From positions 1-45,797 of IMG/VR virus record IMGVR_UViG_3300005253_000046: DNA of 45,797 nucleotides; one strand, 5' to 3'. Of the stretch, positions 27,880-34,519 are shown piece by piece; position 1 is the stretch's first letter, and every line of letters starts with the position of its first letter. This stretch comes from a virus. The position numbers were made by a program, and so were the translations under genes. The notes beneath the pieces were generated by a model. That model was not told the DNA's origin, searched no databases, and worked only from the letters and a program-made list of their open reading frames with translations.

Positions 27880-29340
27880 ATGCTACCAAAGCCCAAACAA
27901 AACACCAATGGTACGGCAGGACGCGGATGCGAAGGGTGCATTTTTTGGGGTGATGGTAAGGGCTTCGTGCCTGACCTCATTAACAATCAAGCCCCAACAT
28001 TTGTTGTGGCCCAAAATCCTGGCGAGTCTGAGGAGCGCGGGGAGCGGTTGATCGAGTACAAGTACGGCCAGCCCATCTATGAGCCCTGCGAACCGCAACC
28101 AATGGTTGGGAAGACCGGGTTTGCTATGCAGAGAGAATACTTCCCCATTGCCGGACTAACACGAGACAACGTATCCCTCGGTAATGCTCTCAGGTGTCGT
28201 ATCAACCACAAAGACATGGTTCCCCCGCTCAAAAACGTGGAACTACGCACGGCCCTGGCTCACTGTCACTACGCCCATTTCAAGCTGCCTGAAAAGACTC
28301 AGTTGGTTGTAGCTCAGGGTGAACTGGGGCTGTACGCTATGACGCAAGAGGGCCTTGACGAAGGTGTTTCGATTACAAGCTGTCGTGGTTGGGTGTTGCC
28401 TTACACACCTCTTTGTAATCCGAGGGTTATGATGAGCGACATCTGGACCCCTACAATGGGGGGAGGTGTAACGACTTTTATGCCCGTTCTGGCCGTCAAC
28501 CACGTAGCTTACATCTTCCGCTATCCTACAGCCGCTATGTACGCCAAGTCAGATTGGGCCAAGATTCCTCGGATACTGGCCGGTACGTGGCCCCGGAAAC
28601 CCACGTCGATACTGGACGTACCGCCAGTTGTGTTACCCCGGAGGTTCGCCTTCGATACCGAATTTATACTAGAGAAAGACAGACTCTTGCGGTACAGTAT
28701 GGCTTATCCAACGTTGCCTACCAATGAGCTGTGTGTTCGTGTGGTGGAGCGTGAGGTGGCAGAGGCCCACATATTCCCAACCGTGCTATTCCCACCCCTT
28801 GTTATTGCCCATCACATCATGGCTGACATAGGTTACCTTGAAGACTTATTCAATTTGAAGCCAGGAGATTACCGTTATGACGATTCCATGCACATGCACT
28901 CGGTCCTTTGGGCCGGGCTCGATCACGATTTGGACACGTTGGGGAGCCTATACGCTCCAATCAATCGGTGGAAACACCTCGAAGCGAGCAATCCAAGAGT
29001 ATATTCGGGGGGAGATGCAGAAGGAACTTACTATAGCTGGGCATCGCTTGAGCGAGAACTTAACGCCGATCAAGGTTCGCGTCGAATTTACGATGACATA
29101 CAAATCAAACTCGTCAAGCATATCAGAAAGGCTAAAAGGATTGGTATCCGCGTTTTGCAGGGGGCGGGATTGGAAATTGCCAAAGACCTCCAAGAAAAAG
29201 TTGACGAACTCCAGATCGAAGCAGAAGCCCTTGTCGGCTGGCCGATCAACCTGAAGTCAGACCTGATGACAGCGCAACAGTTGTTTGACTCGGAGCGGTT
29301 GCTTGAGTGGGCGTTGCCAAAGAAGAAGGTGAGGAAATGA
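27880..29340 (+). CDS. Uracil-DNA glycosylase-like domain fused to PolA-type 3'-5' exonuclease (N-terminal half of split polymerase)
   Basis: 486 residues in two domains. Residues 1-230 resemble iron-sulfur (family 4/5-like) uracil-DNA glycosylases: C17/C20 (CEGC), 'VVAQNPGESEE' (44-52), C106 and C129, and 'VLAVNHVAYIFRYP' (203-216) in place of the HPA motif. Residues 250-470 are a DEDDy exonuclease: FDTE (D259, E261), 'VIAHHIMAD' (D316), 'YSGGD' (Y375, D379). The end 'NLKSDLMTAQQLF...LPKKKVRK' is the start of a PolA thumb, cut exactly before the part that begins the gene at 30372. Confidence 0.75.
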   Translation: MLPKPKQNTNGTAGRGCEGCIFWGDGKGFVPDLINNQAPTFVVAQNPGESEERGERLIEYKYGQPIYEPCEPQPMVGKTGFAMQREYFPIAGLTRDNVSLGNALRCRINHKDMVPPLKNVELRTALAHCHYAHFKLPEKTQLVVAQGELGLYAMTQEGLDEGVSITSCRGWVLPYTPLCNPRVMMSDIWTPTMGGGVTTFMPVLAVNHVAYIFRYPTAAMYAKSDWAKIPRILAGTWPRKPTSILDVPPVVLPRRFAFDTEFILEKDRLLRYSMAYPTLPTNELCVRVVEREVAEAHIFPTVLFPPLVIAHHIMADIGYLEDLFNLKPGDYRYDDSMHMHSVLWAGLDHDLDTLGSLYAPINRWKHLEASNPRVYSGGDAEGTYYSWASLERELNADQGSRRIYDDIQIKLVKHIRKAKRIGIRVLQGAGLEIAKDLQEKVDELQIEAEALVGWPINLKSDLMTAQQLFDSERLLEWALPKKKVRK

Positions 29341-29564
29341 GTAACGCAGATAAATTTATTGGTAAGATACGTGCTGTGGGTATCGAACCCACCGATTTCT
29401 TGCTACTTGAAATAAATCCTGAGCATATTTATCGGTGGGCAAGTCTGAGCGACCTTCGCACAAAGCTAAGTAAGGCGGGTTTTCATAATGTAAGCATCTT
29501 GTTTTGTTCGGAGCACATGAAAATTACGTCAGTCAAAAAAGTTAAAGGAAAGAAAAAGAAGTGA
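29337..29564 (+). CDS. Small protein 1 of cassette inside split polA
   Basis: 75 residues (MSNADKFIGKIRAVGIEPTD...), soluble alpha/beta with a basic Lys-rich tail. ATG overlaps the exonuclease stop (ATGA) with GTGAGGA upstream. First of five small genes separating the two polymerase halves. No nuclease or intein motif. Confidence 0.55.
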   Translation: MSNADKFIGKIRAVGIEPTDFLLLEINPEHIYRWASLSDLRTKLSKAGFHNVSILFCSEHMKITSVKKVKGKKKK

Positions 29565-29740
29565 ACGACGAGTTTTGTCCAGTTTGTGGGACTTCACAAA
29601 ATGAGGTGCAACGCTTGAAACAGCAAATCAAAGAACTCCAAGGCAACTTCTCCCACTTCCATGTGGACAACGAGATGAACGAACTGTGTGCCTTGTGCGG
29701 GCTCGCGGTGATTAACGCGGTGCATTTGAGGAGTAGATGA
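29561..29740 (+). CDS. Small CxxC/coiled-coil protein 2 of cassette, GTG start
   Basis: 59 residues from GTG 29561 (overlap GTGA). 'FCPVCG' at the start, a coiled-coil middle ('VQRLKQQIKELQGNF') and 'LCALCG' near the end: a zinc-hook-like plan, with the two CxxC pairs framing a helix. Confidence 0.5.
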   Translation: MNDEFCPVCGTSQNEVQRLKQQIKELQGNFSHFHVDNEMNELCALCGLAVINAVHLRSR

Positions 29741-29910
29741 TGAAAGGCAAGCTTCACACTTGTGGTGACTTTTGCTCGATTTGTGAAGAGCCGTTTGAGG
29801 AGGAAGAAGTCTGGGTAAAAGAGGAGAATCCCCTGGGGTATGCAACGCTTTATCTTCACGCACGTTGTTATAGAATCCTCACAGAAGAAAGGCAAAAACT
29901 AATTCAATGA
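29737..29910 (+). CDS. Small zinc-binding protein 3 of cassette
   Basis: 57 residues (MMKGKLHTCGDFCSICEEPF...). 'CGDFCSICEEPF...HARCY' looks like a minimal treble-clef or ring-like knuckle with H and C ligands. Tandem ATG codons at 29737/29740; overlaps neighbours on both sides. Confidence 0.55.
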   Translation: MMKGKLHTCGDFCSICEEPFEEEEVWVKEENPLGYATLYLHARCYRILTEERQKLIQ

Positions 29911-30080
29911 AAATAACAGCAAAAAGACTGAATAAAATCCTGGAGGCTTATCCCGAAGATATTCTTCTTTGTATAGAAGACAATGAAATAGTTTTGGGTG
30001 GGAGATGGGATGAGAAGTACGGCTGTTTTGGTATCTTGGGAACCGTAACGGAAAAGGATGCAAGAGCAGAGGATGTTTGA
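29907..30080 (+). CDS. Small protein 4 of cassette
   Basis: 57 residues (MKITAKRLNKILEAYPEDIL...), helix then beta hairpins, acidic. Its ATG overlaps the previous stop (ATGA). No homology recognised. Confidence 0.5.
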   Translation: MKITAKRLNKILEAYPEDILLCIEDNEIVLGGRWDEKYGCFGILGTVTEKDARAEDV

Positions 30081-30087
30081 GGTCAAG

Positions 30088-30375
30088 ATGACACACTTAC
30101 AACTATGCAAAAAGATCATCGGCTTCGTTCACGGCCAGGACTCACACGGTGATTTACTTGTGCCTTACCAACATGATAATTGCTGTCCGTGGTGTGATCG
30201 GCTTACTGAGTTTGTTGAAGGATTGTTTCTTGAATCCAACACTTTCAAAAACCCTTTGGCGAAGGACGCACCTATTAACTCGCCCATCTTGAACCATGAG
30301 AGGAAGTGTGACGAAGTGCTCAAACTTAAGCATGTGGGAAGCATTTTTGATTGCCCGGCTTGTAAAATACAATGA
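30088..30375 (+). CDS. Cys-containing protein 5 of cassette
   Basis: 95 residues from ATG 30088 (GAGGT upstream; earlier in-frame ATGs at 30058 and 30073 overlap the previous gene). 'DNCCPWCDRLTEFVEG' and a C-terminal 'FDCPACKI' give two Cys pairs for zinc. Its end overlaps the polymerase palm gene start by four bases. Confidence 0.5.
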   Translation: MTHLQLCKKIIGFVHGQDSHGDLLVPYQHDNCCPWCDRLTEFVEGLFLESNTFKNPLAKDAPINSPILNHERKCDEVLKLKHVGSIFDCPACKIQ

Positions 30376-31517
30376 AGTTAACACACTCAAATAGATCTAC
30401 CAGAGCTGACATCCTGCGCGAGCTGGACAAGAAGCTAACGCTCCGGGACCTGGAGTCAGACTACCTGAACCTGCGCTTGCGTTACCAGGAAGCCTCCCAG
30501 TGCCTCACACAGTACATGCCCCACTTCGCGGGGTGCGCCAAATGTCAACGGTTCCCTTGGGACCATAACGGAAAGGGAATGAGACATGAATACAAGCAAA
30601 CGGAAAGGGTATATCCTTCACTTCTCCCTACCCAAAGCAGCGGTCGGTGGTCTGTTGCTCGGCCTCCTCTGGTTACTTGTAGCCATCCCTATATGGACCC
30701 TCCTACTAAGCTGCAATCCCTGGTAGTTGGCCCAGACCCAGACCACGCTTGGATAGCCTGGGATTATGACTCGATAGAAGCCAAGATCGTTGCATGTTAC
30801 GCCGATGATGAAGCAGATCTTTACCACTTTGAAAAGGGCCACGACATACATATGATTACATCATGCAACATGCTGGAAGATCCTTTACCACCTAACCTGT
30901 CTAACCCACATACTTCGCCTGAGTGTGCAGAGTGGCGAGCAGCCCGTAACTGGCAAGGTAAGGATGACAAAAGACGGGGCCTTGCGAAGGTACGATATTG
31001 TGTATTATACGGAAGAGACCACAAAGCCGCGGAAGATTCAGCCTACGCTGCTCAATGGGTTAAGCAAGGAGGAAATCGAGAAGAGCTGGTCGAAGCTGCA
31101 AGGCTCTTTTTGCTCTCTAAGCCAGGCTTGGTCGCTTGCAAGAAAAAGTGGTGGGCTATCGTCGCCGCCAGATGTGAAGCGCGCACTGAGTTCGGTCGTA
31201 GGCGCAGACTCTTCGGTGATGCTTGGCAAAGGTCCAAAGAAGGCTGGAACCACATGGTCCAAGGGTGGGTCTCCGACGCGCTCAACATGGCCTTACTGGA
31301 CGTACTAGAGGATGAGCGTTACCACTTTGTTTACCCTAAGCATGACGCTGCTATCATCGACGTGCCAACCTACTGCTTGGATGAAGCTAACCGTGAGCAC
31401 ACGCTGGGCAAGTTCAAAGACATCGTGGAGCGTACCTGGACGATAAACAAACACGAGTTCAAATCCACATGTGGATGGTCAATTCGCTGGCCTAATGGAG
31501 AAAAGGAGAATTTATGA
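30372..31517 (+). CDS. Family A DNA polymerase, palm/fingers domain (C-terminal half of split polymerase)
   Basis: 381 residues. It begins with thumb sequence 'RSTRADILREL' and carries motif A 'WDYDSIEAKIV' (Asp 131; Glu at 136), motif B 'RRGLAKVRYCVLYG' (201-214) and motif C 'PKHDAAI' (His 324, Asp 325). Both catalytic Asp residues are present, but the usual HDE is HDA, and one residue is missing between the motif B Lys and the YG compared with E. coli Pol I and T7 polymerase. With the exonuclease gene at 27880 it would rebuild a complete replicative PolA as two chains. Confidence 0.8.
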   Translation: MKLTHSNRSTRADILRELDKKLTLRDLESDYLNLRLRYQEASQCLTQYMPHFAGCAKCQRFPWDHNGKGMRHEYKQTERVYPSLLPTQSSGRWSVARPPLVTCSHPYMDPPTKLQSLVVGPDPDHAWIAWDYDSIEAKIVACYADDEADLYHFEKGHDIHMITSCNMLEDPLPPNLSNPHTSPECAEWRAARNWQGKDDKRRGLAKVRYCVLYGRDHKAAEDSAYAAQWVKQGGNREELVEAARLFLLSKPGLVACKKKWWAIVAARCEARTEFGRRRRLFGDAWQRSKEGWNHMVQGWVSDALNMALLDVLEDERYHFVYPKHDAAIIDVPTYCLDEANREHTLGKFKDIVERTWTINKHEFKSTCGWSIRWPNGEKENL

Positions 31518-31909
31518 ACATCTACCTTGCAGGACGTTTTAGTGCTGGCCCCCGTCTCCGGGAGATTCGTGCGCAGTTGGAAAACTTGGGTCATCAGATC
31601 ACCTCAACCTGGCTTGACGAACCCAACAGTCTTTCCTTTGAAAAACTTACTGATGGACAACGCCGAGAGTTTGCCGCTCGGGACCTGTTTGACGTGGGTC
31701 GGGCGCAAGTACTTGCTTTAGACTTATTGCTTCCGCCTTCCAGGGGTGGTTGTGAGGTCGAGTTTGGCTTTGCGTTATCTCGACCTCGTTACAAAACTAC
31801 CTACATTGTAGGGGCTCCAAGAAACATCTTTCACTTCTTGGCAGCTAAAACTTTCAATACTTGGGAGGAACTTATATGGCACATAAAAAAGCAGACATTA
31901 CAGGTTTAA
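31514..31909 (+). CDS. Nucleoside 2-deoxyribosyltransferase-like protein
   Basis: 131 residues. 'MNIYLAGRFSAGPRLREIRAQLENLGHQITSTWLDEP' is the Rossmann-like start of the family, and 'RDLFDVGRAQVLALDLLLPPSRGGCEVEFGFAL' has the conserved D-x-x-x-x-x-x-D and G-G-C-x-V-E-x-G-F pattern with a catalytic Glu. These enzymes exchange or hydrolyse nucleobases from deoxynucleosides; phage versions may serve nucleotide salvage or signalling-nucleotide defence evasion. ATG overlaps the polymerase stop. Confidence 0.7.
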   Translation: MNIYLAGRFSAGPRLREIRAQLENLGHQITSTWLDEPNSLSFEKLTDGQRREFAARDLFDVGRAQVLALDLLLPPSRGGCEVEFGFALSRPRYKTTYIVGAPRNIFHFLAAKTFNTWEELIWHIKKQTLQV

Positions 31910-32229
31910 TGGTGCAGGCCAAACCAGGCTGGGAAAAACGGGCTAAAGAGTTGGCAAAGCCTGAATACTTCTTTATTAGCATTGGGGTGAAAGCTCAATT
32001 ACGGGGTAGATTAACCGTAAAGGAGTACAACAGGCTGGTTAAGAAGCTGTTGTTGGTCCGCGAAGCTGCAACCTACATGGCCGCAGGCATGGTCAAAGGC
32101 ACAGTTAAATACCCAAAAGATGACTTGCCTGTGAGCACTTGGATGGCTCACGTTGTGGGAGAAGGTGCTGACCAATACAATTACGAAATCCTTTTGGCTG
32201 ATGCCTTTGCAAGGAAGAGGAAGAAATGA
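31876..32229 (+). CDS. Small basic protein, unknown
   Basis: 117 residues from ATG 31876 (GGGAGG upstream), overlapping the previous gene by 34 bases. Helical and basic with 'GRLTVKEYNRLVKKLLLVREAATYMAAG' in the centre. No family recognised. Confidence 0.5.
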   Translation: MAHKKADITGLMVQAKPGWEKRAKELAKPEYFFISIGVKAQLRGRLTVKEYNRLVKKLLLVREAATYMAAGMVKGTVKYPKDDLPVSTWMAHVVGEGADQYNYEILLADAFARKRKK

Positions 32230-32411
32230 AAGACAAGCTTGCACGACGGGACACAGAACTCTTGAGAATTGAGGTGCAGGAAGACTACCGCAGCCAAAGC
32301 GAACGGTTGGGGCAACTCCAACGAGATCACCAACGCCTTCTTGAGTATCTTGGTTTGGAACTCAAGCGCAACCCGGTAACAGTAACTTATGTGAAGCGGA
32401 GGAAGAAATGA
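32226..32411 (+). CDS. Small coiled-coil protein
   Basis: 61 residues, almost fully helical ('EVQEDYRSQSERLGQLQRDHQRLLEYLG'), basic end. ATG overlaps the previous stop (ATGA) with GAGGAAG upstream. Unknown. Confidence 0.5.
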   Translation: MKDKLARRDTELLRIEVQEDYRSQSERLGQLQRDHQRLLEYLGLELKRNPVTVTYVKRRKK

Positions 32412-32572
32412 AACATTTTATTGTAACAGAAACCCAAAGCACACACTTTTTGGCTGATAATTGGCAAGACGCTAAAGACAGATGCAAGCACAAAGCTTTG
32501 CCAATTCCTCAACCGCGGGAAATCCACCTGATAGAAGTTGAGTCCGGACAACAGGAGGAACTCGATGGGTAA
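32408..32572 (+). CDS. Small protein, unknown
   Basis: 54 residues (MKHFIVTETQSTHFLADNWQ...), beta-alpha-beta plan 'HFIVTE...DAKDRCKHK...EIHLIEVE'. ATG overlaps the previous stop (ATGA) and its end overlaps the next start. Confidence 0.5.
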   Translation: MKHFIVTETQSTHFLADNWQDAKDRCKHKALPIPQPREIHLIEVESGQQEELDG

Positions 32573-32930
32573 AGTAGCCAAACCTCTCACCATCGTGGTG
32601 TTCCCACCGTTGGATGAATGGCCTGAAATAGTGAAACTTGAGAAGCAGGGGCATACAATTATTAAGACTAACACTGTTGAGTTCCAAGAAGGAGTCTCAG
32701 CAGCCGAAAGGTTTGCCACTGCTGATATCATTATGGGTCCCTACTGTTGGATGATGACCGAACTCCACCGTAAGCACTTGACCCAGGCGATCAAACAGTC
32801 TAGACTCCGAAGGTATGGGACGATTACCAAAAAACGAAAGAAGGGTGATGACAATGGAGAAGTTCAAGTTCAACAACAGATTACTGGTAAGGACGATCCT
32901 AGCTCTGATCCTGAGCCTACTGGTTGTTAG
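32565..32930 (+). CDS. Small protein, unknown
   Basis: 121 residues from ATG 32565 (AGGAGG upstream). An alpha/beta Rossmann-like start 'LTIVVFPPLDEWPEIVKLEKQGHTIIKTN' with 'FATADIIMGPYCWMM' suggests a small nucleotide-binding-type fold. The C-terminus is charged and overlaps the lipoprotein gene by 83 bases. Confidence 0.5.
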   Translation: MGKVAKPLTIVVFPPLDEWPEIVKLEKQGHTIIKTNTVEFQEGVSAAERFATADIIMGPYCWMMTELHRKHLTQAIKQSRLRRYGTITKKRKKGDDNGEVQVQQQITGKDDPSSDPEPTGC

Positions 32931-33291
32931 TGGTTGTGCTGTTTCAAGCCAGCAATTACTGGGCTCACCAAATTTCGTGAAGGAGAACTTGCCACGCTTG
33001 CTATCCCTTGAGAAAGAGGCAAATGACGTTTTGCAGCAGCTTCAAATGCTGGCGTTCGTGGGTCTTAACCTAGAAGACCAAGTGGACGAGATGCAAGGTT
33101 ACTTTAACACCTACTGGGTGTACTACAATGCGGCGAACGTGTATCTCTCTAGCGGGAACCGTGACCTGTTTGTCCAAGCGATTGCACGGGCCGAACACTC
33201 TTTACAAAAGATACGTGACGTTATCGATGCAAGCTTAGACAGCCTTGAAAGCCCTGAACCTGAAACCAAACCTGAAAGGATGTCATTATGA
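32848..33291 (+). CDS. Lipoprotein of the early/replication strand
   Basis: 147 residues from ATG 32848 (alternatively 32854), behind AAAGAAGGG. Basic N-terminus, hydrophobic core and lipobox V-S-G-C (Cys about 30), then a helical mature domain. An early-strand lipoprotein suggests a surface function such as superinfection exclusion. It resembles in plan the late lipoprotein at 5791-6174 (both about 100 helical residues after the lipobox). Confidence 0.6.
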   Translation: MTMEKFKFNNRLLVRTILALILSLLVVSGCAVSSQQLLGSPNFVKENLPRLLSLEKEANDVLQQLQMLAFVGLNLEDQVDEMQGYFNTYWVYYNAANVYLSSGNRDLFVQAIARAEHSLQKIRDVIDASLDSLESPEPETKPERMSL

Positions 33292-33320
33292 ACTTCATTA
33301 ACGACGGTTTACCTTTTTAA
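33288..33320 (+). CDS. Ten-codon open frame before the exonuclease (leader-like)
   Basis: MNFINDGLPF, starting at an ATG that overlaps the lipoprotein stop and with AAAGGATG upstream. It ends 11 bases before the TTG start of the exonuclease gene. It may only serve to carry ribosomes to the next start. Confidence 0.3.
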   Translation: MNFINDGLPF

Positions 33321-33331
33321 AGGAGACTACA

Positions 33332-34060
33332 TTGAAAAACCCCAAAGTGTTGATATGGGACCTCGAAACAGGAGGTGTGAACGCTTTCAAAGCGGACCTC
33401 GGGTTTATACTCAACTTCGGCTACAAGTGGCTTGGTGAGAAAGAAGTCACCGTATTGAAAGTGTCAGATTACAAGGGCTGGTTCGAGAAGACCCGGAACC
33501 TGCCCGTAAACGATAAGCCCCTTCTTGAGGCTGCCCTGAAAATCATGTTCCAGGCCGACATGTTAGTTGCCCATTACGGGGACCGCTTCGACCGTAGGTT
33601 CTTTCAAGGGCGCTGTGCCATTCAGGGGCTCATGTCTCCCCCTCCCACCATTCAGCGTGATACCTGGCGTATAGCCCGCGGTGCGTTTGCTTTCAGCTCT
33701 AACCGGCTGGGCAACCTGGCAAAGACCTTCCAACTGGCTGAGAAAAAGCATGAGAAGACCGCTAACCAGTGGCCGGGTTGGTGGTTCCGGGCGATGGCCG
33801 GGGACAAGACTGCCGTTGAGGAAATGGCCCTGTACTGTGCTCAGGACGTGCGGACCACCGAGAAGCTTTACCTGAAGATCCGCGTGTACGACAACATGCA
33901 GCACCCGCGGTTGCACCCTAACCGCGCTAACTGCAAGCTGTGTGGCGGCTCGGTACACTATGAAGGGTTCAGGACTACCACCGAACGCAAGTACAAGCGT
34001 TATCGCTGTGTGAACTGCGGGCGCTGGGGTCACGAGAGTAAGGCGGAGCCCCGAGACTAA
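33332..34060 (+). CDS. DEDDy 3'-5' exonuclease with C-terminal zinc ribbon, TTG start
   Basis: 242 residues. 'VLIWDLETGG' (Asp 10, Glu 12), 'MLVAHYGDRFDRRFF' and 'YCAQDVRTTEKLY' are exo motifs I-III of the RNase H-like DEDD family (RNase_H_2/YprB-type). A C-terminal 'CKLCGG...YRCVNCG' zinc ribbon follows (about 200-232). The only sensible start is TTG 33332, preceded by AAAGGAG. It may proofread, process replication intermediates or degrade host nucleic acid; it is a second exonuclease besides the one fused to UDG. Confidence 0.75.
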   Translation: MKNPKVLIWDLETGGVNAFKADLGFILNFGYKWLGEKEVTVLKVSDYKGWFEKTRNLPVNDKPLLEAALKIMFQADMLVAHYGDRFDRRFFQGRCAIQGLMSPPPTIQRDTWRIARGAFAFSSNRLGNLAKTFQLAEKKHEKTANQWPGWWFRAMAGDKTAVEEMALYCAQDVRTTEKLYLKIRVYDNMQHPRLHPNRANCKLCGGSVHYEGFRTTTERKYKRYRCVNCGRWGHESKAEPRD

Positions 34061-34102
34061 ACACTGCGTTTAAACAAGATTTCTTGGGGGTTTTGACTTT
34101 TT

Positions 34103-34285
34103 ATGGATGAGAAAACGGTACGGGAAACACTTGGTGATTGGGTTCAACCGGATGGGACTTTATTCTGTCTGGGTCAGTATGTTGCTTGGCCCAGTGTCGG
34201 TGATGACAAGCACTACATTGTTTTGGACGCTGAATTTACCGCGGAAGACCTAGAAGCAATAGCCTGGTGGATGAGGAACAAATGA
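34103..34285 (+). CDS. Small acidic protein
   Basis: 60 residues (MDEKTVRETLGDWVQPDGTL...), acidic, with a beta core and a C-terminal helix 'TAEDLEAIAWWMRN', a plan common in small conserved phage proteins. Ribosome site weak (GGGGG 13 bases upstream). Confidence 0.5.
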   Translation: MDEKTVRETLGDWVQPDGTLFCLGQYVAWPSVGDDKHYIVLDAEFTAEDLEAIAWWMRNK

Positions 34286-34425
34286 TGGCTTCTGGTAAAA
34301 TGCCTCACCGTCATATTTGCAAAGAGTGTGAAGGATTCATCTGCCACGAATGTGAGTGCCCGGACAGTCGTTTAAGGGCCTTACTGTGTGACACGTGTGC
34401 TGATGAAGGAGAGCTGGAGTTTTGA
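34282..34425 (+). CDS. Small Cys/His-rich protein, last rightward gene
   Basis: 47 residues with 'HRHICKECEGFICHECEC...LLCDTC', eight Cys and several His, surely metal-binding. ATG overlaps the previous stop. The stop codon ends at 34425, and the tRNA-like element begins at the next base. Confidence 0.55.
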   Translation: MMASGKMPHRHICKECEGFICHECECPDSRLRALLCDTCADEGELEF

Positions 34426-34517
34426 CGAGGGATAGCTCAAGAACCAACAGAGCACCGGTCATGTAAGTAAGCTTTACAGGACCGGAGATCCCGGTTGGAG
34501 TCCGGGTCCCTGGACCA
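34426..34517 (+). tRNA. tRNA-like element with CCA end and extended anticodon arm
   Basis: 92 bases fold as a cloverleaf. Acceptor CGAGGGA (34426-34432) pairs with TCCCTGG (34507-34513), 6 of 7 pairs, then A-CCA (34514-34517). T8, A9; D-stem GCTC/GAGC (34435-34438, 34450-34453). Anticodon arm CCGGTC/GACCGG, an A/G mismatch, then TGTAA/TTACA around a 7-base loop GTAAGCT. Four-base variable loop; T-stem CCCGG/CCGGG with loop TTGGAGT. The anticodon arm is about 12 pairs tall instead of 5. The D-loop has CC and the T-loop has G at position 56, a swapped form of the usual G19-C56 contact. If decoded conventionally the anticodon would read AAG, but a working tRNA is doubtful. Confidence 0.6.
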
Positions 34518-34519
34518 GT

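Noticed and set aside
29337-30375. Group I intron, homing endonuclease or intein in the split polymerase
   Set aside because: The insert is five tightly coupled small genes with no LAGLIDADG, HNH, GIY-YIG or intein splice motifs, and the first half ends at its own stop overlapping the next start.
33563-34033. 156-codon minus-strand open frame
   Set aside because: Antisense to the DEDD exonuclease with its three exo motifs and zinc ribbon.
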